From contig CALURV010000010.1 in assembly GCA_944323285.1 (NCBI GenBank), positions 1 through 64,000 on the forward strand: 64,000 nt of DNA, in the 5' to 3' direction. Below the pieces are notes generated by a model. It worked only from the letters and a program-made list of their open reading frames with translations. It did not search any database and was not told where the DNA came from. The DNA is from Candidatus Gastranaerophilales bacterium (GTDB taxonomy: Bacteria > Cyanobacteriota > Vampirovibrionia > Gastranaerophilales > Gastranaerophilaceae). This document shows, piece by piece, positions 8,868 through 17,243 of the stretch. The position numbers and the translations under genes are program-made. How positions within the stretch are numbered: the first letter of the stretch is position 1; each line of letters begins with the position of its first letter.

Positions 8868-10307
8868 TTATTTCTGGATTTTATATGCTAAATCAGGGTT
8901 CCTTGCAGCTAAAGTTTCATCAACCTTTTTAACTGGTGTTGTTAATGGATGAGTTAAAACTTTTTCAGGATTTGTATTAACTTCATTAGCAATTTGTATC
9001 ATAGTATTAATAAAGTCATCCAGTCTTTGTTTTGTTTCTGACTCAGTTGGTTCAATCATAATAGCTTCATGTACAATTAAAGGAAAATAAATAGTTGGAG
9101 GATGAAAGTTTGAATCCATTAATCTTTTTGCAATTGCTAATGTATTTACACCTTTTTCTTTTTGCCAATTTCCTGATAATACAAATTCGTGCATGCACTT
9201 TGTATTATATGGTAGAAGATAATAATCTTTTAATTTATGCATAATATAATTTGCATTTAAAACAGCATTAGAACTTACATCTTTTAAATTTTGTCCTGTC
9301 AATAAAATATAAGCATAGGCTTTAACAAGAACAGAAAAATTACCATAAAATGCTTTCATCTTTCCTATTGAATGTTTAACATTGTATTCTCGGTAATATT
9401 TATTACCGTCAAATTTAATAATAGGAACAGGCAGGAAGTCTTTTAATTTTTCAACCACTCCAACGGGACCAGCACCTGGACCTCCGCCTCCATGCGGAGT
9501 TGAAAATGTTTTGTGTAAATTCAAATGCACAATATCAAATCCCATTAGTTTGGGATTTGTATATCCCATAATGGCATTCATATTTGCTCCGTCATAATAC
9601 AACAATCCGCCAGCTTCATGAACTAATTTCGATATTTCAAGAATATTTTCTTCAAATAGACCTAAAGTATTTGGGTTTGTTAACATTATTGCCGCAGTAT
9701 TTTCATCCAATACTGTTTTTAATGCTTCAATATCAACAAGTCCTTTTTCATTAGATTTAATTTCAACAATATTAAACCCGCACATAGCTGCACTGGCAGG
9801 ATTTGTACCGTGAGCCGAATCTGGAATAATAACATTTTTCCTGTTTTCGCCTATTGTTTCAAAGTACTTTTTTACTATCATCATTCCGCATAATTCGCCA
9901 TGAGCGCCTGCTGCAGGCTGCAGGGTTATTGCATCCATTCCTGTAATAACTTTTAGACTTTCTTGCAATTTATACATTAATTTTAATGAACCTTGAGCAT
10001 CTTCATCATCTTGTTTTGGATGTAAATCGGTAAATCCTTCTAATGCGGCTAACACTTCATTGATTTTAGGATTATATTTCATTGTGCAAGAGCCTAAAGG
10101 ATAAAAACCTTTTTCTATGCAAAAATTTTTATCAGACAACTCTTTAAAATGTCTCATTACTTCAAGTTCTGAAATATCGGGTATGATTGATGATGTATTT
10201 TTAGATATAAATTTTTCATTTATAAAACTAAAATCTATTTTTTCATCAGTTAATTTTATGCCTTCTGTATTTTCTACGTTCTTCTTAAAAATTAATTCAG
10301 TCATCAT
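8868..10307 (-). CDS. gcvPB: Glycine dehydrogenase (decarboxylating) subunit 2 (P-protein beta half)
   Basis: 479 aa, the PLP-binding half of the split P-protein of the glycine cleavage system. It decarboxylates glycine and passes the aminomethyl group to lipoylated H-protein. The PLP lysine is K266 in LHKTFSTPHGGGG. Other family motifs are EKGFYPLGSCTMKYNP, LQPAAGAHGE and PDSAHGTNPASA. AGGGG before the tandem ATGATG fits the second ATG (10304) slightly better than the first. The partner gcvPA and the T and H proteins are not in the window, so the complex must be encoded elsewhere or be incomplete. It lies 13 nt downstream of the KDPG-aldolase-like gene. Confidence 0.95.
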   Translation of the reverse strand: MMTELIFKKNVENTEGIKLTDEKIDFSFINEKFISKNTSSIIPDISELEVMRHFKELSDKNFCIEKGFYPLGSCTMKYNPKINEVLAALEGFTDLHPKQDDEDAQGSLKLMYKLQESLKVITGMDAITLQPAAGAHGELCGMMIVKKYFETIGENRKNVIIPDSAHGTNPASAAMCGFNIVEIKSNEKGLVDIEALKTVLDENTAAIMLTNPNTLGLFEENILEISKLVHEAGGLLYYDGANMNAIMGYTNPKLMGFDIVHLNLHKTFSTPHGGGGPGAGPVGVVEKLKDFLPVPIIKFDGNKYYREYNVKHSIGKMKAFYGNFSVLVKAYAYILLTGQNLKDVSSNAVLNANYIMHKLKDYYLLPYNTKCMHEFVLSGNWQKEKGVNTLAIAKRLMDSNFHPPTIYFPLIVHEAIMIEPTESETKQRLDDFINTMIQIANEVNTNPEKVLTHPLTTPVKKVDETLAARNPDLAYKIQK

Positions 10308-10320
10308 ATCCCCTAAAAAT

Positions 10321-10938
10321 TTAATTGCATTCTTTTACTTTGTTACAAGCTATTAGTGCCCTTTTTGTTATTTCTTCATAAGCTGCATCTTTATATAAAG
10401 CCCTGCCTATTCCGACAGCTTTTGCACCCGCTTTTAGGTAGCAAGGAATATCATTTATTTTTATATTACCTGCCGCGATTATATTTATAAATTTCATTGG
10501 TCTTAAAATATCTTCTATATATTCAGCTCCGCCCATAGGATTGGCAGGAGAAATTTTAATTAATTGAGTTCTGGCTTTCCACGCAGAATAAGCTTCATTT
10601 GGTGTTGTTGCTGTCATAATTAAAGGAATTTTTTGCCCTTTACATAACCTTACTAAGTTCATTTGAAAAACAGGTGATACAATAACATCTGCACCTGAAT
10701 TAATCGCTATTTGTGCTTGCCTTTGTGTAATAATTCCGCCTGCCATTATTAATGGACGATTATCTTCTTTTGTAATTTCTTCTAATAATTTTACAGTTTC
10801 AGGCTTTTCTATAACTATTTCTATAATATTTATCCCGCCATCGACTAATGCCTTTATTATATTTTTTGTTTTTTCAACTTCTTGTATTCTTAAAACTGCA
10901 AATATTTTTTCTTCAGATATTTTATCTATTGGATTCAT
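10321..10938 (-). CDS. KDPG/KHG aldolase family protein
   Basis: 205 aa TIM-barrel of the Eda type, which cleaves 2-keto-3-deoxy-6-phosphogluconate to pyruvate and glyceraldehyde-3-phosphate. Seen: GGINIIEIVIE (family catalytic Glu), a lysine in IKISPANPMGG at the Schiff-base position (KFFPA in E. coli), and the phosphate-loop-like GAKAVGIG. Several usual motifs differ: GAGTV reads MAGGI, PG[IV]ST reads TATT, and the Arg usually after the catalytic Glu strand is Lys (EKPET). Substrate may therefore differ from KDPG. It sits between cdaA (3-nt gap) and gcvPB in one run. Confidence 0.75.
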   Translation of the reverse strand: MNPIDKISEEKIFAVLRIQEVEKTKNIIKALVDGGINIIEIVIEKPETVKLLEEITKEDNRPLIMAGGIITQRQAQIAINSGADVIVSPVFQMNLVRLCKGQKIPLIMTATTPNEAYSAWKARTQLIKISPANPMGGAEYIEDILRPMKFINIIAAGNIKINDIPCYLKAGAKAVGIGRALYKDAAYEEITKRALIACNKVKECN

Positions 10939-10940
10939 TA

Positions 10941-11843
10941 TTATTTCTTTCTTAACTTCAATAAATTAGTCATAAATGCATTATCAATCTTTTCAGAGAT
11001 TTCATTAGATATTATTTTTTCTAAATCTTCTTTAAATCTCGTTATATCATCATATTTTCTTAATATTCCATCGATTGCTATAGAAATATCACCGGTTTCC
11101 TCAGAAACAACAATACAAGCTGAATCTGATATCTCACTGGCCCCTATTGCTGCTCTGTGTCTTGTTCCATACCTCCAGCTTAATTTGGGATCTTCTGTAA
11201 GCGGTAAAAGTACTCCGGCTGCTAAAATTTTATCATCATGAATTACCATCGCTCCATCATGCAGTGGCGTGTTTGGGAAAAATATTGTTAAAATTAATTC
11301 TGCAGATATGTCTGCATTTATTGTAGTTCCGACTTCATTATATAAAGATTTATCTTCTGTCTTTTGTATAACAATTAAAGCTCCTCTTTTAACTCTGCTG
11401 CAATATTTTACAGCTTCGGTTATTTCTTTTATTACATTTGTTTTCTGCTCTTTATTATTGTTATTTTTAAATGCAAAGAAATTTTTTGCAACAAATTTTG
11501 TTTGCCCCAAATGTACCAATAATTTTCTTAATTCGGGTTGAAAAACTATTACTAATGATAACAATATACCTGTTAATAAATATTGAGCTATTTGTCCTAA
11601 TATTTGGAATTCTAATGCGATAAGTACTGCACTAAATATCCAAGCTATCGTTATAAAAAATAATATTCCTCTAACCAACTTTTCCGCTTGAGTATTTTTT
11701 ATAAATCGCATATAGAAATATATTACTATTAATATTATTACTAATACTTGAATAAAATCTTTGAAGGTAAAAGTAGCCGGATTATTTACCAACTCACCGC
11801 TGCTAAAAAAATTTCTGTAAATATTAAATATTGTATCCAGCAT
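10941..11843 (-). CDS. cdaA: Diadenylate cyclase CdaA (c-di-AMP synthase)
   Basis: 300 aa. Three N-terminal transmembrane segments (roughly residues 28-100) are followed by the DAC domain that condenses two ATP to c-di-AMP. Signature motifs are present: D196-G-A (LHDGAMVI) and R228-H-R (GTRHRAA), plus GEASE-like AAIGASE. Length and layout match CdaA/YbbP. C-di-AMP usually controls potassium and osmotic balance and wall homeostasis. No cdaR or glmM follows, unlike Firmicute operons; lysA lies directly upstream (7-nt gap) and the aldolase downstream. Confidence 0.94.
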   Translation of the reverse strand: MLDTIFNIYRNFFSSGELVNNPATFTFKDFIQVLVIILIVIYFYMRFIKNTQAEKLVRGILFFITIAWIFSAVLIALEFQILGQIAQYLLTGILLSLVIVFQPELRKLLVHLGQTKFVAKNFFAFKNNNNKEQKTNVIKEITEAVKYCSRVKRGALIVIQKTEDKSLYNEVGTTINADISAELILTIFFPNTPLHDGAMVIHDDKILAAGVLLPLTEDPKLSWRYGTRHRAAIGASEISDSACIVVSEETGDISIAIDGILRKYDDITRFKEDLEKIISNEISEKIDNAFMTNLLKLRKK

Positions 11844-11850
11844 CAGCTAC

Positions 11851-13176
11851 CTAATTCAATCTCTCAGGAATTATATCATTTTCACATAATTGTTCATATG
11901 TTTGCCTATTTATTATGATATCAGATTTTCCGTTATTTACAAGTACTGCTGCAGGCTTTAATACTCTGTTATAATTGCTGGACATTGAATATCCGTATGC
12001 ACCTGTATCATAAAAACATATTATGTCACCTTCTTCAATTATAGGTAAATTAACGTCTTTTGCTAAAATATCACCCGATTCGCAGAATCTGCCGGCAATA
12101 GTTACAATTTCTTTTTCTTCTTCTTTAGGTTTATTTGCCACTTCAACTGTATATTTTGCTTGATATAAACTTGGTCTTGCATTATCAGCCATTCCGCCAT
12201 CTACTGCTTGATATCTTCTGCCATTTGGCACTTGTTTTGAACTACCTGCTGTATATATTGTTACACCTGCTGTTCCTACAATGCTTCTTCCCGGCTCTAT
12301 AAATAAATATGGTTCTTCTACATTATATTTTTTAGAATGTTCTTCAATTGATTCTATAATTGTTTCTGCTATCTCATATATTGATATTGGTTTATCATTT
12401 TCTGTATACTTAATTCCAAGTCCGCCACCTAAGTTAATTTCAGATAGTGTTATATTATGTTTATCTTTTATTCTTTTTATTTCTTTGAATATTACATCAA
12501 CTTCATCATAAAATACTTTTTTCTCAAATATTTGTGAGCCTATATGTGCATGTAATCCAATTAATTGCAAATTAGTATATTCTTCTTTTATAAGTTCTAT
12601 TGCATTATCAACTTGTGTTAAATCAAATCCGAATTTTGAGTCTAAATGCCCTGTTTGAATGTATTCATGCGTATGACATTCGATGCCGGGAGTTATTCTT
12701 AAAAGAATTCTTACTGTTTTATTTTGTGATTTTGCTATATTATCTAAAATTGCAAGTTCAAAGAAATTATCAACAGATATTGTTCCTATTCCATAATCTA
12801 AAGCCATACATAATTCTTCATAAGTTTTATTGTTGCCATTAAAGAGAGTTTTTTTCATGTCAAAATCGGCTGATTTTGCTGTATATATTTCACCGCCTGA
12901 ACATAAATCAAGACCAAAACCCTCTTCCTGCATTATTTTACATATCGCTTTTGTCATAAATGCTTTTGATGCAAACATCATCTTCATCTTTGGATATGCT
13001 TTAAAGGCATCTTTATATGATTTTGTAATAGCTCTTATTGTTTCTTCGTCAAATACATATAATGGGGTGGAATATTCATTGGCAAGTTCTACTAAATCAC
13101 ATCCGCCTATTTCTATATTGCCTTTCTCATTAATTTTTGTTGTAATTGGTTTTATGTCTTGATTTGCTGTTTTCAT
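11851..13176 (-). CDS. lysA: Diaminopimelate decarboxylase
   Basis: 441 aa PLP enzyme converting meso-diaminopimelate to lysine. Alanine-racemase-like barrel with PLP lysine K71 (MMFASKAF). Also present: HAHIGSQIFE, the glycine loop GGGLGIKY, EPGRSIVG, CESGD (active-site Cys of the partner subunit) and GAYGYSMSSNYN. AAGGAGAG precedes the ATG. It heads the long minus-strand run; a copy of the dispersed repeat lies directly upstream. dapB, earlier in the pathway, is at 23439. Confidence 0.96.
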   Translation of the reverse strand: MKTANQDIKPITTKINEKGNIEIGGCDLVELANEYSTPLYVFDEETIRAITKSYKDAFKAYPKMKMMFASKAFMTKAICKIMQEEGFGLDLCSGGEIYTAKSADFDMKKTLFNGNNKTYEELCMALDYGIGTISVDNFFELAILDNIAKSQNKTVRILLRITPGIECHTHEYIQTGHLDSKFGFDLTQVDNAIELIKEEYTNLQLIGLHAHIGSQIFEKKVFYDEVDVIFKEIKRIKDKHNITLSEINLGGGLGIKYTENDKPISIYEIAETIIESIEEHSKKYNVEEPYLFIEPGRSIVGTAGVTIYTAGSSKQVPNGRRYQAVDGGMADNARPSLYQAKYTVEVANKPKEEEKEIVTIAGRFCESGDILAKDVNLPIIEEGDIICFYDTGAYGYSMSSNYNRVLKPAAVLVNNGKSDIIINRQTYEQLCENDIIPERLN

Positions 13177-13198
13177 TCTCTCTCCTTAATACTTTTTA

Positions 13199-13321
13199 TT
13201 TAATCTAGTATCGCACTTTGTTACCGAGTCATCCTCGCTAACAAAGAACTCACCTTTTAAAAACGCTACTCGAACAACTTCACTCACACTTTCAGCTTAT
13301 CGTGAATTTTTTCTCGGACAT
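13199..13321 (-). repeat. Dispersed intergenic element, copy B (near full length, minus orientation)
   Basis: About 120 bp, nearly identical after reverse complementing to 41942-42066. In the element's own orientation it starts TGTCCGAGAAAAAATTCACG and ends GATACTAGATTAAATA. It contains a hairpin with arms ACTTTGTTA/TAACAAAGT-like (plus-strand 13215-13245 region), here extended by CGAG/CTCG pairing. It fills the divergent gap between lysA and the gene at 13385. No open reading frame or terminal inverted repeats are apparent. Confidence 0.85.
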
Positions 13322-13368
13322 CTTAATATTAACATAAAGACAATCAATCTTGATAAACGAAAAAAAAG

Positions 13369-13380
13369 TATTATTATAAT
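13369..13380 (+). promoter_or_regulatory. -10 boxes directly before the gene at 13385
   Basis: TATTAT at 13369-13374 and TATAAT at 13375-13380 end 10 and 4 nt before the ATG. No Shine-Dalgarno is present, so the message would be leaderless or nearly so. Confidence 0.4.
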
Positions 13381-13384
13381 TATT

Positions 13385-13942
13385 ATGAAGAAGAAAATAT
13401 TAATACTGCTTGCTTTCTTATTTTTCGGATTTTCAGTATTCGCAGAAAATTGGGATTCTTTATATGATGCTGCTGAACCTTTTCAATCTAAATTGTATAA
13501 TGATATAGATCCTTATCAAGATGAAGATACAATTAGATATTCTTGGTCGCCTTATCCTTTATTTAGAACTTCTGCTGATTTGTATTTTAAAGATATTAAA
13601 ATTGAACCCGGATATTATTTATTAACCCCTAGAACTCTTGGTGGTAAAGATTACGTTTTGTTCAAGCAAAACGGAAAAGTTCAGTTTATAATACCAGTTG
13701 CTAAAAAAGAAGCTACTCCGCTTAATTTCTATAATGCCAATACCCCCCAAGTAAAAAAAACAAAATGGCAAAAATTTACACAATCCGTTAGAAAAAAATT
13801 CTATGATACTGCAAAAGATTCAGGACGTTCAACTCCGCCAAGCTCGCTTGTTGATATTTCTGTTGAAGTTAAATATATTATTATGAATTTCTATTATGGT
13901 GAATATAAATATGTTGTTCTCTTTAAAAGGAGTCCTTATTGA
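13385..13942 (+). CDS. Exported protein of unknown function, 185 aa
   Basis: Not recognised. A clear signal peptide (KKKILILLAFLFFGFSVFA) with likely cleavage before ENWDS sends it across the inner membrane. The mature part is rich in aromatic residues (WSPYPLFRTSADLYF, GYYLLTPRTLGG, IIMNFYYGEYKYVVLF), suggesting a beta-rich periplasmic or outer-membrane-associated fold. A basic linker lies near residues 125-145. A -10 box stands right before the ATG without a ribosome binding site. It overlaps the convergent zinc-ribbon gene by 7 bp. Confidence 0.7.
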   Translation: MKKKILILLAFLFFGFSVFAENWDSLYDAAEPFQSKLYNDIDPYQDEDTIRYSWSPYPLFRTSADLYFKDIKIEPGYYLLTPRTLGGKDYVLFKQNGKVQFIIPVAKKEATPLNFYNANTPQVKKTKWQKFTQSVRKKFYDTAKDSGRSTPPSSLVDISVEVKYIIMNFYYGEYKYVVLFKRSPY

Positions 13943-14175
13943 TTTTTTATGTCTTTAAAAAAATTTTTGTTTTTTATAAGTCTTCCTTTGTTTACAACAT
14001 AACCGCATTTTGAACATGCAAGTATTTCTCCTGTTGAGTCTATTGGCATAAAATTATGTTCGCAGGTTATAATATCTTCTAGTTCATCAATATCAGTTTT
14101 TTTCGCTATAAATTGGGAAACTTCCTTTTTTATAAGTTTGTAATATAACTTGATAATTTTTTCTATGATATACAT
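13936..14175 (-). CDS. Small zinc-ribbon-like protein
   Basis: 79 aa. A basic amphipathic N-terminal helix (KIIKLYYKLIKKE) is followed by a likely metal site: CEHNF, then CSKCG about 14 residues later, then NKGR. C-x-H...C-x2-C spacing fits a treble-clef or rubredoxin-like zinc ribbon, but the family is not recognised. The ATG overlaps the region of the UbiA-family stop (TAAATG), so the two genes are probably co-translated. A membrane-peripheral partner of the prenyltransferase is possible from context only. Confidence 0.6.
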   Translation of the reverse strand: MYIIEKIIKLYYKLIKKEVSQFIAKKTDIDELEDIITCEHNFMPIDSTGEILACSKCGYVVNKGRLIKNKNFFKDIKNQ

Positions 14176-15288
14176 TTATTTCATAATTCTCGATAATATT
14201 ATTGATATACATAATAATATAGTAAAAATAGAAAGCAAATTTCTTACTATTAAAAATTTTAATAAAAAATTTTTTTGAGATTCTTCTGCTTTGTTTAATT
14301 CTCTAAGGTCGCCCATAAAAATAGTTGGTTTTATTTCTTCTTTATGATTTTTAATGTGAATTTTCATGACATTTAATAATGTATATGCTGTGGGTAAACT
14401 TAAAAATGTTAAGTAATAAACCGAGCTTAAATAACCTAAATTACACAATATAATTATATTAAAATATGCTCCGATTACAAATACACACAGTAGATAATAT
14501 GCCTTTTTTTCCGACTTGCATATCCTACAGAGTGTTATTTTTTTATTTTTTGTATCTATTTTATAATCTAATAGCATGTGAGTATGTAATACAGCTACTG
14601 TTAGTAAACCTGTAGAAATTGATAATATTAAAATTGTTGCAGAAAAGTCTGCGCTCATTACATAATAAGTTCCAATGTATAGTAATGGAGCAAATATAAT
14701 AGCTATTATTACCTCTCCTAATCCTAAACTTCCAAGAATTGGATAAGATAAACATAATAATAATGTTGGAATTAAAATATATAACAATTTTAATCCGTAT
14801 ATATTTAGAAAATATAAACCTATAATTCCTGCTGATAAAAATAATACCATACAAGCTACTATGTAATCTTTTATTGATAATAAGTTTTTAAATATACAAA
14901 AACATTTACCTTCTTGAAAATTAAAGCAATCTGTTAACCCTTTTTTTATTCTTTCTTTTGCAATTAAATAGTCAATAGTATCATCAAATAAATTTGAACC
15001 TAAATGCAAAATTATTATTCCAATAAGGGCAATAAATCCATATTTTAAATTGCCTCCTTTTGATAACGAATAAGTAAAAGGAACAATCCATGCCATTATA
15101 GAAATTGGCAGAGAATATGCTCTTAATGCAATAAACCAATATGAAAATTTTTTTGAAAAATAATTTATAAAATGCAAAACTTCACCCAATATACTATAAG
15201 CATACAACAAAAATATATATTTTTTGTTAATTTTTGTTACAATATAAATCAAAATATATCTATATAAGACTAATAAATAAAAAAACAA
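14176..15288 (-). CDS. UbiA-superfamily prenyltransferase (MenA-like)
   Basis: Integral membrane protein with about eight hydrophobic segments. First Mg-diphosphate motif NLFDDTIDY, second LLDYKIDTKNKKITL, both typical of UbiA enzymes that move a polyprenyl chain to an aromatic acceptor. ALRAYSLPISIMAW resembles the MenA N-terminus (RPxTLP region). The start is uncertain: the given span begins at a TTG with no ribosome site and gives 370 aa. A TTG at 15177 is preceded by GGGTGAAG, giving 333 aa, and fits the family better. An unusual loop after motif 1 carries Cys residues (CFNFQEGKCFCIF). No other quinone genes are in the window, so the acceptor is unknown. Confidence 0.78.
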   Translation of the reverse strand: MFFYLLVLYRYILIYIVTKINKKYIFLLYAYSILGEVLHFINYFSKKFSYWFIALRAYSLPISIMAWIVPFTYSLSKGGNLKYGFIALIGIIILHLGSNLFDDTIDYLIAKERIKKGLTDCFNFQEGKCFCIFKNLLSIKDYIVACMVLFLSAGIIGLYFLNIYGLKLLYILIPTLLLCLSYPILGSLGLGEVIIAIIFAPLLYIGTYYVMSADFSATILILSISTGLLTVAVLHTHMLLDYKIDTKNKKITLCRICKSEKKAYYLLCVFVIGAYFNIIILCNLGYLSSVYYLTFLSLPTAYTLLNVMKIHIKNHKEEIKPTIFMGDLRELNKAEESQKNFLLKFLIVRNLLSIFTILLCISIILSRIMK

Positions 15289-15514
15289 TTATTAAAATAG
15301 TGTTTAATTTTTAAAAAAAATGTGTAAATCTGCAAAAAAATATGTTATTATATTAGAACCAAGCACGATAAAGTGTCAAAAATACATTTTATCCAAAATG
15401 GAAACAAAATGTTAATATATTGTAAATAAAAAATCCTTAAAATGACAATTATTTTTATTTAAAATTTTTTATATATAAGTGATGGTAAGTAAGTAATTTT
15501 TTGTCGGAGGAAGA

Positions 15515-16363
15515 ATGACAATAAGTGTGAACTCTAGAAAAAAACAAGCAAAGAAAACTTTTGATGAATTATTAAATGATTTAAGAACAAGCAATTCAGA
15601 AAAAGTAAGATATAATGCAGCAAGAGTACTTGGAGAAATGGGTGATGCAAGTGCTGTTGAGCCGTTAATTGATGTATTAAAAAATGATAGAAATGGTTCT
15701 GTTCGTTTATATGCTGCAAGAGCATTAGGAGAACTTGGTGAAGTTTCAGCAACTATTCCTCTTATTGAGTCTTTACGTGAAGATCGAAATGTTGATGTTC
15801 GTGTTCGTGCGGCTCGTGCTTTAGGTCGTTTGGGCGGAAGAGAAGTTGTTGAACCACTAGTTGAAGCATTAAATGATGAAAATCCTCAAGTTTGTATTAC
15901 TGCTACTGATGCCTTAATTGAAATTGGCGATGTTGCTACAGATTCTTTAATTGAATCATTGGATAGCGAAAAAGTTAACGTTAGATGTGATGCTACAAGA
16001 GCATTAGGGGAAATTGGAAATCCTAAAGCTGTTGATTACATTATCAAAATGTTAAAAGATGAATGGGTTAATGTTCGTATTTACGCCGTTACTTCTTTAG
16101 GCAAGTTAAATGATACCAAAGCTGTTCCTTCTTTAATTGAAGTTATGCAAAATGAAAAAGAAAATGACTTGGTTAGGGCCGGTGCTGCAGCTGCTTTAGG
16201 GGTACTTCGTGATCAAAGAGCTTTACTTCCTTTAAGAGAATTAATTGTTAAAGCTGAAGAATTAGGTGAGCTTGAGGACACCGCTCTTAAATCTTTTAAG
16301 AAAATTATGGCTGCTAACTGGAAACCTGTTAATGAAGGTCAAGCAAAAAAAGTTACAGCTTAA
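15515..16363 (+). CDS. HEAT-repeat protein (phycocyanobilin-lyase-like repeats)
   Basis: 282 aa made almost entirely of ~31-residue HEAT/PBS-lyase-type repeats from residue ~15 to 250 (RYNAARVLGEMGDASAVEPL, RLYAARALGELGEVSATIPL, VRAARALGRLGGREVVEPLV). Such alpha-solenoids bind other proteins. The repeats resemble those of cyanobacterial bilin lyases, but no phycobilisome genes are near and a scaffold role is more likely. GGAGGA precedes the ATG. The upstream 226-nt AT-rich gap holds no further gene I can support. A terminator follows. Confidence 0.85.
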   Translation: MTISVNSRKKQAKKTFDELLNDLRTSNSEKVRYNAARVLGEMGDASAVEPLIDVLKNDRNGSVRLYAARALGELGEVSATIPLIESLREDRNVDVRVRAARALGRLGGREVVEPLVEALNDENPQVCITATDALIEIGDVATDSLIESLDSEKVNVRCDATRALGEIGNPKAVDYIIKMLKDEWVNVRIYAVTSLGKLNDTKAVPSLIEVMQNEKENDLVRAGAAAALGVLRDQRALLPLRELIVKAEELGELEDTALKSFKKIMAANWKPVNEGQAKKVTA

Positions 16364-16380
16364 TAATATAAATTGAATTA

Positions 16381-16410
16381 AGAATACCCTATTTAATAGG
16401 GTATTCTTTT
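16381..16410 (+). terminator. Rho-independent terminator after the HEAT gene
   Basis: Inverted repeat 16381-16392 with 16396-16407 (AGAATACCCTAT arm) and a short loop, followed by a T run, 17 nt after the HEAT-protein stop. Confidence 0.85.
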
Positions 16411-16432
16411 TGTGTTAATTTTAATCTCTTTT

Positions 16433-16460
16433 TTGACATTAGAGGTTTTTTTATTTAAAG
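16433..16460 (+). promoter_or_regulatory. Weak promoter candidate for lptB operon
   Basis: A perfect TTGACA -35 box at 16433-16438 lies after the upstream terminator. The best -10 at the right distance is a poor TTAAAG (16455-16460). AAAGG follows before the lptB ATG at 16521. Confidence 0.3.
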
Positions 16461-16520
16461 TTAATTATTATAGTGTATTAATTATTTTATTATACCCTTA
16501 AATTTTATAAAGGTTTAAAT

Positions 16521-17243
16521 ATGAAGATAAGAGCAGAGAATCTCGTAAAAATTTATAATGACAGAACTGTTGTAAATGATATTTCAATAGAAGTAAATAA
16601 AGGTGAGGTGGTTGGTTTATTGGGGCCTAATGGTGCCGGTAAAACTACTACTTTCTATATGGTTGTTGGTTTAGTTAGACCAAATACAGGTAAAATTTTT
16701 ATTGATGACACTGATTTAACGAATATGACAATGAATTTAAGAGCACGCCATGGTATTGGATACTTACCTCAAGAAGCTTCTATATTTAGAAAATTATCTG
16801 TTGAGGATAATATAAAATTAGTTTTAGAGTTAAATGATAAATTAAGTTCTAAAGAAAAAAAGGATAAGCTTGAAGAGTTATTGGAAGAATTTAGTATAAA
16901 AAAATTAAGAGATACTTCTGCTGTTTCTTTATCAGGGGGTGAAAGAAGAAGAGTTGAAATTGCTAGAGCTCTTGCGGCAAGCCCTGAATTCATTCTTCTT
17001 GATGAACCATTTGCCGGTATTGATCCAATTGCAATTGGTGAAATTAAAGATAATATCAAAATACTTTCAAAACGAGGTTTGGGTGTTCTAATTACCGATC
17101 ATAATCCAAAAGCTACTCTTTCTATTACTGATAGAGCTTATGTTATTTTTGATGGTAAAATTAAAATTCAAGGTTCCAGAGATGAAATTGCTAATGATAA
17201 TGTTGCGAAACAATTTTATTTAGGAAAGGATTTTTCACTTTAA
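16521..17243 (+). CDS. lptB: LPS export ABC transporter ATPase LptB
   Basis: 240 aa, the cytoplasmic ATPase that powers extraction of lipopolysaccharide from the inner membrane. Walker A GPNGAGKT at residues 35-42, signature LSGGERRRVEIARALA, Walker B ILLDEPFAGIDP with the LptB-type FAGIDPIA. It also has the H-loop (TDHN). Length is standard. The stop codon overlaps the start of the permease gene (TAATG), and the family-typical pairing supports LptB over other branched-chain-amino-acid-like ABC ATPases. Confidence 0.93.
   Translation: MKIRAENLVKIYNDRTVVNDISIEVNKGEVVGLLGPNGAGKTTTFYMVVGLVRPNTGKIFIDDTDLTNMTMNLRARHGIGYLPQEASIFRKLSVEDNIKLVLELNDKLSSKEKKDKLEELLEEFSIKKLRDTSAVSLSGGERRRVEIARALAASPEFILLDEPFAGIDPIAIGEIKDNIKILSKRGLGVLITDHNPKATLSITDRAYVIFDGKIKIQGSRDEIANDNVAKQFYLGKDFSL

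Noticed and set aside
10308-10320. Glycine riboswitch before gcvPB
   Set aside because: Only 13 nt separate gcvPB from the upstream aldolase gene, so there is no room for an aptamer.
13199-13321. Insertion sequence or MITE
   Set aside because: No transposase, no terminal inverted repeats and no target-site duplication could be seen; reported as a dispersed element of unknown type.
14561-14854. Other-frame ORF inside the prenyltransferase gene (and similar antisense frames in dnaE, accD, lysA)
   Set aside because: Composition is that of a shadow frame of a well-supported gene, with no ribosome site or family motif.
15289-15514. Hidden small gene or RNA in the AT-rich gap before the HEAT protein
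   Set aside because: Short ORFs lack ribosome sites and no stable GC-containing hairpin is seen; only the GGAGGA of the HEAT gene is convincing.
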